Shown: positions 8,645 through 17,071 of the stretch, piece by piece | Layout: each line of letters opens with the position of its first letter | How positions within the stretch are numbered: the stretch's first letter is position 1 | Source: Thalassospira lohafexi | Lineage (GTDB): Bacteria; Pseudomonadota; Alphaproteobacteria; Rhodospirillales; Thalassospiraceae | NCBI RefSeq assembly: GCF_002844275.1 | Contig: NZ_NXGX01000002.1 | Location: forward strand, 186,001-250,000 | Direction: 5' to 3' | Length of the DNA: 64,000 nucleotides | Made by a program: the position numbers and the translations under genes | Notes under the pieces: generated by a model | What the model was told of the DNA's origin: nothing | The model's input: only the letters and a program-made list of their open reading frames with translations | The model's database searches: none

Positions 8645-9361
8645 TTGGGGGTAATCGAGACACTTGCACTGGGAATGGGCGGTGCCTGGGCCAGTGGAAT
8701 CAATCTTTACGGCACCGTTGTTGTGCTGGGCATGATGGATAATTTCGGCCTCATAACCCTGCCGCCGGATCTTCAAATCCTGACGTCATGGTGGGTGCTG
8801 TGCTTTGCTGTTTTGTTCTATCTGATCGAGTTTATCGCCGACAAAATCCCGTTTGTGGACAGCGTCTGGGATGCCATCCACACCTTCATCCGCATCCCGG
8901 CTGGCGCATTGCTGGCCGCTGGTGCCATGAGTGGCCTTGACGCTGGTATGGGCGAGGACGTCCAAACGGTGATTACGTTATTGATTGGCGGGACTGTCGC
9001 GGCCGGAAGCCACTTTACCAAGGCCGGCAGCCGCGCTGCGATCAACACATCGCCCGAACCTGTGACAAACACCATTGCATCAGTAACAGAAGACGTCGCC
9101 GTATTCGGCGCGCTCTATACGGTTGCGTTTCATCCGGTTGTGTTCTTTGTCTTGTTTGCGATGTTTGTCTTGTTGCTGATTTGGTTGGTGCCAAAAATCT
9201 GGCGCTTTATCGGCGATGTGTTTGGCAATGCCCGTCATCCGTCGGCAGCCTGTAGTCAGGCACGCGCACATCAATCCGCACCAACCATGAACCAGACGGG
9301 AAAAATTGATCTGTCAGGGGCGGGCCACAATGCCCAATTGCCACCGCATGATCCAAAGTAA
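8645..9361 (+). CDS. DUF4126 family membrane protein
   Basis: The 238 residues match the DUF4126 pattern. An N-terminal segment holds GGAWASGINLYGT, central helices hold ADKIPFVDSVWDAIHTFIRIPAGALLAAGA, then GSHFTKAGSRAAINTSPEPVTN, and a last helix is followed by a polar tail of about 45 residues. The function of the family is unknown. The start is TTG at 8645, because no in-frame ATG fits the conserved N-terminus. It ends at a bidirectional terminator shared with thrS. Confidence 0.82.
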   Translation: MGVIETLALGMGGAWASGINLYGTVVVLGMMDNFGLITLPPDLQILTSWWVLCFAVLFYLIEFIADKIPFVDSVWDAIHTFIRIPAGALLAAGAMSGLDAGMGEDVQTVITLLIGGTVAAGSHFTKAGSRAAINTSPEPVTNTIASVTEDVAVFGALYTVAFHPVVFFVLFAMFVLLLIWLVPKIWRFIGDVFGNARHPSAACSQARAHQSAPTMNQTGKIDLSGAGHNAQLPPHDPK

Positions 9362-9404
9362 CTGTCGCATGATCCGGGTCGATACTTAACTAAAATAGAC
9401 AAAG

Positions 9405-9440
9405 AAAAACCCCGCAAGCAATTGGTCTGCGGGGTTTTTT
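9405..9440. terminator. Bidirectional terminator between the DUF4126 gene and thrS
   Basis: ACCCCGCA and TGCGGGGT arms are flanked by A5 on the left and T6 on the right, so the hairpin works on both strands. Confidence 0.9.
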
Positions 9441-9467
9441 GATTTTTATCTGATCAACTTGAAGGGA

Positions 9468-11405
9468 TCAGAAATCCGCTTCGATGACGCGATCACGAAT
9501 TTCAGCAGCCATCGCCTCGGCAATCTCATCAATGCCAAAGGTTTTCTGATGCTTGAACCCGATGCGGCGCACGGATGCGGTTTTTTCTTCGGCTTCGCGT
9601 TTACCAAGGGCAAGGATCATCGGGATCTTTGCGTGGCTATGTTCGCGGACCTTGTAGTTGATCTTTTCATTGCGGGTGTCGACTTCGACATTCAGCCCCT
9701 TGGCCGCAAGGGCGGCTTTGACTTCATGTGCGTAGTCATCTGCTTCATTGGTAATCGTGCAGATCACCGCATGAACCGGCGACAGCCACAAGGGCAGGCG
9801 ACCGGCATAGTTTTCAATCAAAATGCCGATGAAACGTTCCAGCGATCCAAGGATCGCACGGTGAAGCATGACCGGACGGTGTTTTTCACCGTCTTCACCC
9901 ATATAGGATGCATCAAGACGTTCAGGCAGAACAAAGTCCGCCTGAAGCGTGCCACACTGCCAGTCACGACCAATCGCATCGCGCAGAACAAATTCAAGTT
10001 TCGGCCCGTAAAACGCGCCTTCACCCGGATTAATCTCAAGCGCAAGACCAGCTTCTTCCGCGGCTTCACGAAGAGCGGTTTCCGCCTTGTCCCAAATCTC
10101 GTCGGACCCTGCACGCACTTCCGGACGGTCCGAGAATTTGACAAGAATGTCGGTAAAACCGAAATCCTTATAAACCGATTTCAGGAGGTCACAGAAAATC
10201 TTGGTTTCCGAGACAATCTGGTCTTCGGTACAGAAGATATGCGCATCATCCTGAATGAACTGACGCACACGCATGATGCCATGCAGGCCGCCAGATGGCT
10301 CATTGCGGTGGCAGCAGCCAAATTCCGCCATGCGCAGCGGCAAATCGCGGTACGATTTGCTGCCCAGACGGAAAATCTGAACATGGCACGGGCAGTTCAT
10401 TGGCTTAAGCGCCAGAACCTTTTCAGGATCATCTTCATCCGGGGTGGTGGTGAACATGTTCTCGCGGAACTTTTCCCAGTGACCCGATTTTTCCCAAAGC
10501 ACACGATCCACAAGCTGCGGCGTACGAACTTCCTGATACCCGGCATCATCAAGACGATCCCGGATATAGGTTTCAACCTTGCGATACAGCTTCAAACCCT
10601 TGTCATGCCAGAAAACCGACCCTTGGGCTTCTTCCTGCATATGGAACAGGTCCATCTCGCGGCCAAGGCGACGGTGATCGCGCTTCTCGGCTTCTTCAAG
10701 CATATGCAGATAGGCATCAAGGTCTTCTTTGCTTTCCCAGCACGTCCCATAGATGCGCTGAAGCATCGCGTTATCCGAATTGCCACGCCAATAGGCACCG
10801 GCCACCTTCATCAGTTTGAAGGATTTACCGATTTTACCCGTGGACGGCGCATGCGGACCGCGGCACAGATCGATGAAATCACCCTGGCGGTAACAGGTAA
10901 TGGTCTCGGTTTCCGGCAGATCGCGGATGATCTCGGCTTTATAGTTCTCACCTTTTTCAAGGAAGAACTTGATCGCCTCATTGCGGTCCCAGACTTCACG
11001 CACGATCGGCTCGTTGCGTTCAACGATCTTGTGCATCTGCTTTTCGATCTTGACCAGATCGTCGGGCGTGAACGGGGTTTCGCGGGCGAAATCGTAATAA
11101 AAGCCGTTTTCAATCGACGGGCCAATGGTGACCTGCGTGTCGGGATAAAGTTCCTGAACGGCTTCGGCCATCACATGCGCGCAATCGTGACGGATCAGGG
11201 GCAGAACCTCTTGATGCCCCTTGGTCACGATTTCGATGGTCGCATCGGTGTCAATCTCACGCGCAAGGTCGCGCACTTCGCCGTTGACGATGATGGCAAA
11301 GGATTTCTTTGCCAGTGAAGAACTGATGCTTTTTGCGACATCGAAACCCGATACGGGACCGTCGAATTCGCGTACGGCGCCATCGGGAAGGGTCAGGGCA
11401 ATCAT
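9468..11405 (-). CDS. thrS: Threonyl-tRNA synthetase
   Basis: This 645-residue full-length class II synthetase charges tRNA-Thr. The domains in order are the TGS domain (about 1-62), the editing domain with [11 protein letters not shown], the catalytic core with the zinc ligand region [10 protein letters not shown] and motif 2 ([15 protein letters not shown]), motif 3 ([13 protein letters not shown]), and the C-terminal anticodon-binding domain. Nothing is missing. The gene stands alone with its own upstream region and shares a terminator with the DUF4126 gene. Confidence 0.97.
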   Translation of the reverse strand: MIALTLPDGAVREFDGPVSGFDVAKSISSSLAKKSFAIIVNGEVRDLAREIDTDATIEIVTKGHQEVLPLIRHDCAHVMAEAVQELYPDTQVTIGPSIENGFYYDFARETPFTPDDLVKIEKQMHKIVERNEPIVREVWDRNEAIKFFLEKGENYKAEIIRDLPETETITCYRQGDFIDLCRGPHAPSTGKIGKSFKLMKVAGAYWRGNSDNAMLQRIYGTCWESKEDLDAYLHMLEEAEKRDHRRLGREMDLFHMQEEAQGSVFWHDKGLKLYRKVETYIRDRLDDAGYQEVRTPQLVDRVLWEKSGHWEKFRENMFTTTPDEDDPEKVLALKPMNCPCHVQIFRLGSKSYRDLPLRMAEFGCCHRNEPSGGLHGIMRVRQFIQDDAHIFCTEDQIVSETKIFCDLLKSVYKDFGFTDILVKFSDRPEVRAGSDEIWDKAETALREAAEEAGLALEINPGEGAFYGPKLEFVLRDAIGRDWQCGTLQADFVLPERLDASYMGEDGEKHRPVMLHRAILGSLERFIGILIENYAGRLPLWLSPVHAVICTITNEADDYAHEVKAALAAKGLNVEVDTRNEKINYKVREHSHAKIPMILALGKREAEEKTASVRRIGFKHQKTFGIDEIAEAMAAEIRDRVIEADF

Positions 11406-11816
11406 GGTTGGCTCAACTCTGTTTTATCTGCGGGCACACAAGTGAAATGCACATTTCGAACCCGCATGTTTACGCGGGCGCAACGCACAAGAAAAGGAAT
11501 TTCAGGATGAGGTCAAGTTCGCTCTTTGAAAAAAGCGACATTCGGGGCAGCACAAAACGCCGCGACACCATTGCAGCGCGCAGGAGTTACCTTAAAGATC
11601 AACTTTTTGTCGGCATGGCCGTTCATTGATGCTTTCCCGTTTCGTGATCAGCCAATATAACAGGTGAAACGCACACGGCAACATAGAAGGTATCATAGCC
11701 TGCGACCTGCAATGTCGATGACAAGCCATTGCCAGTTATGGCCTTTACCCGAATGTTCATGTCTGTGTTACAAAACCAAATAACGGCGCGTCACCACCGC
11801 CAGAAGGGAGCCCCAC
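11406..11816. other. Divergent intergenic region between thrS and an MFS gene
   Basis: About 410 bases carry the promoters of two divergent genes. A small CCCGC/GCGGG hairpin lies at 11461-11478. The only coding possibility I see is the 40-codon frame at 11507-11629. No riboswitch or tRNA-like structure for thrS control was recognised. Confidence 0.5.
11507..11629 (+). CDS. Possible 40-residue basic small protein
   Basis: An ATG preceded by AAAAGGA (7 bases before the start) opens a 40-codon frame rich in Arg, Lys and Ser, with no membrane segment. It lies between divergent genes and overlaps neither. Support is only the ribosome binding site and position. It may be chance, and the longer frame starting at 11333 overlaps thrS and is unlikely. 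Confidence 0.2.
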   Translation: MRSSSLFEKSDIRGSTKRRDTIAARRSYLKDQLFVGMAVH

Positions 11817-13004
11817 ATGTCCAGCCCGGAAGTTCGCCGGAACATTATGTTCTTGAGCTTATGCGTCGCACTGTCTGCCAGTGCGATGTCCCTGATTTTT
11901 ACGGTTGCCGCCGTCATCGGCTATTCGCTTGCCACCGATAAGTCGCTTTCGACCCTGCCGATTGCCTTCATGATGATTGCCATGATGGCCATGACCGCAC
12001 CTTCGGCCATGGTGATGGCCAAATTTGGCCGTCGTTTCGGGTTCTGGATGGGCTCAGGCATCGCCATGCTGGGCGCGCTGTCTGGCATGGGGGCGGTGTA
12101 TTACAGCAACTTCTGGCTTTTGTGTGTGGCTTGCGCCTGCATCGGTGCTGGCAACGCCATTGCCATGCAGTACCGGTTTGCTGCGGCTGAGGCGGCCCCG
12201 CCGGAATTTCGCGCGCGCGCCATTTCCTACACCATGCTCGGTGGGTTGGCATCCGCCTTTATCGGCCCCAATTTGGCAAGTTTTGCCCGTGACTGGTTTG
12301 AAACCGTACCCTTCCTTGGCACCTTTGTCGCCCTGATCGGATTGCAGGTCTTATTAATCATTGCCATTGGGCAATTGCGTCTTCCTGATGCGCGCGGTGT
12401 CAAACATGTCGAACCGGCCCGCGCGCTTAAAACCGTTCTGGGCCAACCGGCAATCATCATCGCCATTTTTGCCGGTGCGCTGGGCTATGCCGTGATGAGC
12501 TTTGTTATGACCGCAACGCCACTTGCGATCCTTGATTGTGATTACGTGTTTGGCGATGCCGCCTTTATCATTCAGTGGCATGTGGTCGGCATGTATGCGC
12601 CGGGCTTCTTTACCGGCAATCTGATCAAACGCTTTGGCGCACTTAAAGTCATTCAGACCGGGGCGATCTTGAATTTCGTCTGTCTGGCGGTTGCTTTGTC
12701 CGGTGAGGATCTGCTTGCCAACTTCTGGGTGTCATTGGTGATCCTTGGGGTTGCGTGGAACTTCATGTTTGTCGGGGCCACGACCTTCCTGACGGAAAAC
12801 TATCGTCCGTCCGAACAGGCCCGCGTGCAGGCCATCAACGAATTTGTCGTATTTGGCACGGTTGCCATCGGCTCGTTGTCGGCAGGCACGATCTATGCCG
12901 CATCTGGCTGGATCACCTTGCTCTATAGTGCGGCCTTGCCGGTTGGTCTGGTTTTGCTCGTGGTGTCGGTCTATGCGCTGCGCCGCCCCAGACAGATGGC
13001 TTGA
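11817..13004 (+). CDS. MFS transporter (YbfB/CynX-like size class)
   Basis: The 395 residues form 12 predicted membrane segments. MFS signatures include AKFGRRFGFWMGSGIAMLGAL after helix 2 (the loop 2-3 motif) and ACIGAGNAIAMQYRFAAAEAAPPEFRARA after helix 4. It is a single secondary carrier with no neighbouring metabolic gene, so the substrate is unknown. GGGAG lies 6 bases before the ATG. A terminator follows. Confidence 0.85.
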   Translation: MSSPEVRRNIMFLSLCVALSASAMSLIFTVAAVIGYSLATDKSLSTLPIAFMMIAMMAMTAPSAMVMAKFGRRFGFWMGSGIAMLGALSGMGAVYYSNFWLLCVACACIGAGNAIAMQYRFAAAEAAPPEFRARAISYTMLGGLASAFIGPNLASFARDWFETVPFLGTFVALIGLQVLLIIAIGQLRLPDARGVKHVEPARALKTVLGQPAIIIAIFAGALGYAVMSFVMTATPLAILDCDYVFGDAAFIIQWHVVGMYAPGFFTGNLIKRFGALKVIQTGAILNFVCLAVALSGEDLLANFWVSLVILGVAWNFMFVGATTFLTENYRPSEQARVQAINEFVVFGTVAIGSLSAGTIYAASGWITLLYSAALPVGLVLLVVSVYALRRPRQMA

Positions 13005-13026
13005 ACTTTAAAAGCACAATCAAACG

Positions 13027-13054
13027 ACAAAGGGCCGCATCAGCGGCCCTTTGT
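13027..13054. terminator. Bidirectional terminator between MFS and DUF599 genes
   Basis: ACAAAGGGCCGC and GCGGCCCTTTGT form a perfect 12-bp stem with an ATCA loop between convergent genes. The U run is short. Confidence 0.75.
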
Positions 13055-13070
13055 GCGTTCAGAAGCCCGA

Positions 13071-13748
13071 TCAATGATGCCCGGTCAGAATCTCAAGCGC
13101 ATGGGACCGGAATTCACGGTTATACAGCACAAGTGTCACCCACGCGGCACAGACGATAAACGCCACCGGATGGTAAAACCATGCCAGGGCGGACAGTGCG
13201 AAGAAATAGGCGCGAATGCCGCGATTGAAATTATGGGCCGACATCATGCTCATGCGTGCGGCCCGGGCGGCGGCGCGCGCGGCATCCGGGTCGCTTGGGT
13301 CCGGTGCCGCCCCAATCAGGATCGAACAATAATTCGACAATCGAAACGCCCATGTGAACTTAAAGAACGCATAGATAAAGATCACCACCAGCAGCACCAC
13401 CTTGCATTCCCAAACCCCCGGCGTGGTGACCGCAGCAAAGGGCAGGGTGGCGACGGTTTCAATCGCCTTTTGCGTATAGCCAAGCAAGGCGACCAGACCG
13501 ATCAGAACCAGAATGGTCGTCGATGAGAAAAAGCTGATGCCCGTAATCAGGTTGCCGGCAATCGATGTATCGACCATGCGAATGTCGCGTTGGAGCATCT
13601 GCTCCATCCAGCGATGGCGATTGCGCGCCATATGGGCCGAAATGGAATTGCGCCTGCGCGGGCCCGCATCGGCAAAGATCGTATAGCCAATCCACCAGGC
13701 AAATGCCCAGCAAATCGCAACAACATCAAGAACGGTAAATTCGGGCAT
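13071..13748 (-). CDS. DUF599 family membrane protein
   Basis: The 225 residues match DUF599. The N-terminal helix (DVVAICWAFAWWIGYTIFAD) is followed by a conserved NRHRWMEQMLQRDIRMVDT loop, three further hydrophobic segments and the motif HNFNRGIRAYFFALSALAWF. Function is unknown. An ATG also exists at 13763, but the ATG at 13748 has GGAT just upstream and begins at the conserved region, so it is preferred. The gene stands alone. Confidence 0.83.
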   Translation of the reverse strand: MPEFTVLDVVAICWAFAWWIGYTIFADAGPRRRNSISAHMARNRHRWMEQMLQRDIRMVDTSIAGNLITGISFFSSTTILVLIGLVALLGYTQKAIETVATLPFAAVTTPGVWECKVVLLVVIFIYAFFKFTWAFRLSNYCSILIGAAPDPSDPDAARAAARAARMSMMSAHNFNRGIRAYFFALSALAWFYHPVAFIVCAAWVTLVLYNREFRSHALEILTGHH

Positions 13749-13959
13749 ATCTGATCCATGCAAAAGGATGTTTGGCGCATATTGGCCTATATCCTACTGA
13801 CATGTCGGCATTCTTCGCAATCTTCTTTGGCAATGCTTGGGGTAAGGGCCATATCGTCGGGATGTTCCCTATGCATAGCTGATGGTCATATCACCAGTTC
13901 GGGTTGAGTTTTGCCGCAATTCAGAGTATCAGCAGCGCAAATTTTCATTGGAGAGTGAC

Positions 13960-14445
13960 ATGAGCGAACTCGAGAACGATCTTGGCGAAGACATTGATTT
14001 CGATGATTTCGAATCTCATACCGAAAAACTGCTGAAAGACGGACGCACCAAGGACGATCTGTTCGAGTTTGTCGGCTTTATGAACATCAACGAAGTCGGC
14101 ACGCATATGATTGCCGCTGAAATGGTGCTCGACGAAGATGCCATCAACCAGATGAGCCGCGATCTGCGCAAACTTGAACTCGACCTGTCCCCACTCGGTG
14201 AATTGACCGGCGGGCTTAAGGGCGGCGAAGACGTCAAACGTGCCCTTGGTGCGCTGTTCCTTGAACTGGTTGAGCTGTGCGACCTTGACGCAGATGACGA
14301 AGACGCTGGCGAGCTGTCCGAAGAAGCCCTGCTGTTGCTGAACTTCATCAAACGCTTCAACCCGCAGATGCGCCGTTTGACGGTCGCACTGACCGACACC
14401 GACGATGACGATGTGTCGTGCGAATATGAAGTCACCAACTGGTAA
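13960..14445 (+). CDS. Very acidic protein, unknown function
   Basis: The 162-residue protein is dominated by Asp and Glu, with clusters near both ends (DLGEDIDFDDFE; DLDADDEDAGELSEE). It is predicted helical, with no membrane segment or signal. The start at 13960 is chosen because GGAGAG lies 6 bases upstream. The frame stays open to 13882, but the extra 26 residues are basic and unlike the rest. I do not recognise the family. A terminator follows. Confidence 0.75.
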   Translation: MSELENDLGEDIDFDDFESHTEKLLKDGRTKDDLFEFVGFMNINEVGTHMIAAEMVLDEDAINQMSRDLRKLELDLSPLGELTGGLKGGEDVKRALGALFLELVELCDLDADDEDAGELSEEALLLLNFIKRFNPQMRRLTVALTDTDDDDVSCEYEVTNW

Positions 14446-14481
14446 CCAATGGCTTGCCGTTACGGCGAAATATATGTAGGC

Positions 14482-14512
14482 AAAAGGCGGGGCTGTAACA
14501 CCCCGCCTTTTT
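14482..14512 (+). terminator. Terminator after the acidic protein gene
   Basis: AAAAGGCGGGG and CCCCGCCTTTTT arms form a strong hairpin with a U run. Confidence 0.88.
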
Positions 14513-14531
14513 CTGTTTTGGAGCCACGCGC

Positions 14532-15326
14532 GTGACCGCCCAAATGCCAATAGATGCGACCAAACGTTTTCAATCCTATCTTGATCGTCATGCAAGCGGT
14601 CAGGAAGCCATGCCCGATGCAGAACGCCTGCGCCAATGGATTGCCGATCATGCCGATGATTTTGGTGCGGTGATGGAATGTGATCTGAAAACCTGCCCAA
14701 AAATCGTCTATGATTTCTCGAGTGAGGGCGATGTCGTGATTGGCAACACCAGCGACCCGGCCCATCAGACCGATATCATGTGGCAGCAACTGGCAAACGC
14801 CAATGCGCCGGTCGGCATCGGGCGTTACCGCGAAGACCGCGTGTGTTATCAGTCCGATCAATTCAAGACCGACGGCGAAGCCCGCAGCCAGCATCTCGGC
14901 ATTGATCTGTTTGCCCCGGCGGAAACCCCGGTCTTTGCTCCGCTTGATGGGGTGGTCCACAGCTTTGCCGACAATAACCTGCATCTCGATTACGGCCCGA
15001 CCATCATTTTGGAACATAATCCCGAACCGGGCATTCGGTTCTATACCCTCTATGGTCATCTCAGCCGTGAGTCGCTTGACGGATTACACAAGGGCAAAGC
15101 CTTCAAAAAGGGCGATCTTGTCTGTCGGTTTGGCAATTTCCCGATCAATGGCGACTGGATCCCGCATCTGCATTTTCAGATCATCTTTGATATGCTCGGC
15201 CGCGAAGGCGATTTCTTTGGGGCTGCCAAACCGTCCGAATGGGATATCTGGGCAAACATCTGCCCGAACCCGAACCTGATGTTGCAGATGCCCGAAAATG
15301 TCACCGCCAGCCGGGAAGGGGTGTAA
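14532..15326 (+). CDS. Cytosolic M23-type metallopeptidase-fold protein
   Basis: The 264-residue protein carries the full LytM/M23 zinc motif set: QHLGIDLFAP (His-x3-Asp), YGHLS and HLHFQ. It has no signal peptide, which is odd for a peptidoglycan enzyme. The sequence resembles the M23 module that occurs in large fusions of aminoglycoside-phosphotransferase, M23 and class III aminotransferase domains, here standing alone. This comparison is from memory of those fusions. The start is GTG at 14532 just after a terminator. It abuts the DUF1491 gene, with no bases between stop and ATG, so the two are translated together. Confidence 0.8.
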   Translation: MTAQMPIDATKRFQSYLDRHASGQEAMPDAERLRQWIADHADDFGAVMECDLKTCPKIVYDFSSEGDVVIGNTSDPAHQTDIMWQQLANANAPVGIGRYREDRVCYQSDQFKTDGEARSQHLGIDLFAPAETPVFAPLDGVVHSFADNNLHLDYGPTIILEHNPEPGIRFYTLYGHLSRESLDGLHKGKAFKKGDLVCRFGNFPINGDWIPHLHFQIIFDMLGREGDFFGAAKPSEWDIWANICPNPNLMLQMPENVTASREGV

Positions 15327-15677
15327 ATGCAGCCCCGTTTAAAAGCAGGCCTTTGGGTGCGTGGTCAAATCGCCATTTGCCAGTCATCGTCGATCATCGC
15401 CATGATCGCCCATATGGGCAACGAAGACGCCGGGGCTGTACTGGTCAAACTCAACCGCTTTGCCAACGGCTGCTTTGTTTATTCGCGCGTAACCACCCTT
15501 GATGGCGATATGGGCTGGATGCAGGTCGCCGGCGGCCCGGAGGGGGGCCGCGAAACCGAATTTAACTGTGACGAATACTGGCGCAAACAGGTCGCCTTTG
15601 ACCGCGATGTCTGGGTGCTGGAGGTCGAAGACCACAAAGGCCAATACGAACTTGATGCCCCAATCGTCGATTTCTAA
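15327..15677 (+). CDS. DUF1491 family protein
   Basis: This 116-residue alphaproteobacterial family protein has a conserved N-terminus (RLKAGLWVRGQIAIC), a central LVKLNRF stretch and the C-terminal DRDVWVLEVEDHKG motif. The function is unknown. It starts on the base after the stop of the M23-like gene, so it forms a two-gene unit with it. A terminator follows. Confidence 0.82.
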   Translation: MQPRLKAGLWVRGQIAICQSSSIIAMIAHMGNEDAGAVLVKLNRFANGCFVYSRVTTLDGDMGWMQVAGGPEGGRETEFNCDEYWRKQVAFDRDVWVLEVEDHKGQYELDAPIVDF

Positions 15678-15697
15678 GGGTCGCAATCGGTTAAAAT

Positions 15698-15726
15698 AAA
15701 AGGCCGGCAACATTGTGCCGACCTTT
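15698..15726. terminator. Bidirectional terminator between DUF1491 and parvulin genes
   Basis: AAAGG-C-CGGC and GCCG-A-CCTTT arms carry one mismatch, between convergent genes. Confidence 0.72.
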
Positions 15727-15755
15727 ATAAATGCGTCTCTGTAGGGGGCGTCGCC

Positions 15756-16076
15756 TTAGGCGGTGCGCTGCAACAGGTGGTAACCGAAATCGGTCTCAAC
15801 CACATCAGAAGTCGCACCAACATCCATGGTGAAGGCCGCCGCATCAAATTCCGGAACCATCATACCACGGCCAAAGAAACCAAGATCGCCACCCTGCTGA
15901 CCGGACGGGCAATCGGAATTGGCTTTGGCCAGCTCTGCGAAATCACCACCATTGGCAACCTGATCTTTAAGACCATTGATTTCAGTCAGGGCTTCTTCTT
16001 TGGTACGGGTGGCGGTCGAGCGTGCCGAACCGGCATACATCAGAAGAATGTGCGACGCGCGAACTTGTTCACTCAT
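15756..16076 (-). CDS. Single-domain parvulin peptidyl-prolyl isomerase
   Basis: The 106-residue parvulin domain has the core motifs RASHILL near the start, FAELAKANSDCPSG, GGDLGFFGRGMMVPEF and a C-terminal FGYHLL. It catalyses cis-trans isomerisation of prolyl bonds. It lacks a signal peptide, so it is a cytoplasmic PpiC-like enzyme. The start at 16076 is preferred over the ATG at 16091 because AAAGGA lies between them at good spacing. Its promoter region contains the long palindrome at 16151-16202. Confidence 0.87.
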   Translation of the reverse strand: MSEQVRASHILLMYAGSARSTATRTKEEALTEINGLKDQVANGGDFAELAKANSDCPSGQQGGDLGFFGRGMMVPEFDAAAFTMDVGATSDVVETDFGYHLLQRTA

Positions 16077-16150
16077 AATGGGTCCTTTCATCCGCCAATG
16101 GCTTGCGTTTGGCGGGTTTTATGCAAGATTAGAAATTATGGATAAGGCCC

Positions 16151-16202
16151 AGGGTCCAAATTCATGTACAGCCGTATACGCCTATACATGAGCTTGAACC
16201 CT
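16151..16202. repeat. 52-bp interrupted palindrome in the parvulin/yaaA divergent region
   Basis: Two 18-base arms (16151-16168 and 16185-16202) match at 15 of 18 positions as inverted repeats. They flank, with 5 bases on each side, a central GTATAC. The whole block is symmetrical. It may be an operator for a dimeric or tetrameric regulator of either divergent gene. Confidence 0.75.
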
Positions 16203-16270
16203 AGACATTGACCATGCCTTGTGGCTTGTTACGACAAAATGATCAGAGATGAAAGAGAAGAGGCAGATAG

Positions 16271-17044
16271 ATGCTTGCTGTTGTGTCCCCGGCAAAGAAA
16301 CTGGATTTCGAAACAGATGCGCCAGAAATGGCTGTTTCCCAACCTGTGTTTCTCGATGACACCGAGGAGCTTATTGAAGTTGCTCGCAAAAAAAGCCGTC
16401 GCGATTTGATGAAGCTGATGGGAATCAGTGAAAATCTGGCTGACCTCAACTATCAGCGCTTTGCCCATTTCTCACGGCCTTTTGATCGGACCAATGCCAA
16501 ACCGGCGGTGTTCGCATTTCGCGGTGATACCTATATCGGGCTTGATGCCGATACCATGAAGGCCAAGGATATCGATTGGGCCGAAGATCATTTTCGCATG
16601 CTTTCGGGGCTCTATGGCCTGCTGAAACCGCGTGATTTGATGCAGCCCTACCGGCTTGAAATGGGTACAAAGCTTGCCAACGCACGCGGCAAAGACCTGT
16701 ATGCCTTCTGGGGCGATAAAATTGCCCATGAGATTAACCGCCTGACCGATGGCCACAAAGACCGCAGCCTGATCAATCTGGCATCGAACGAATATTTCAA
16801 GTCGGTCAAGACCCAAACCCTTGAAGGCCCGGTCATTACCCCGGTCTTCAAAGAGGTCAAAGCCGGGGTTGCCAAGGTTATTGGGTTTTCGGCCAAGCGT
16901 GCACGCGGTATGATGGCGCGCTTTATGATCGATAATCGCCTTGAGACCCCCGAAGGTCTTAAGAAGTTCGCGGTAGATGGCTATGGCTATCAGGATGATC
17001 TTTCGACAGAAACCGAGTGGGTCTTTACCCGCGTTCACTACTGA
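16271..17044 (+). CDS. yaaA: Peroxide stress protein YaaA
   Basis: The 257-residue length and sequence match the YaaA/DUF328 family: it starts MLAVVSPAKKLD and contains FRGDTYIGLDA, LSGLYGLLKPRDLMQPYRLEMGT and LINLASNEYFKSV. In E. coli YaaA limits free iron and oxidative DNA damage under hydrogen peroxide and binds DNA. GAAGAGG lies before the ATG. The upstream palindrome does not have the spacing of an OxyR site. Confidence 0.93.
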   Translation: MLAVVSPAKKLDFETDAPEMAVSQPVFLDDTEELIEVARKKSRRDLMKLMGISENLADLNYQRFAHFSRPFDRTNAKPAVFAFRGDTYIGLDADTMKAKDIDWAEDHFRMLSGLYGLLKPRDLMQPYRLEMGTKLANARGKDLYAFWGDKIAHEINRLTDGHKDRSLINLASNEYFKSVKTQTLEGPVITPVFKEVKAGVAKVIGFSAKRARGMMARFMIDNRLETPEGLKKFAVDGYGYQDDLSTETEWVFTRVHY

Positions 17045-17071
17045 TAACAAACAAGACTGGCAACAAATTCG

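Noticed and set aside
9459-11318. 619-codon plus-strand open frame
   Set aside because: It lies opposite thrS, which has all synthetase motifs; the plus-strand translation has no recognisable domain.
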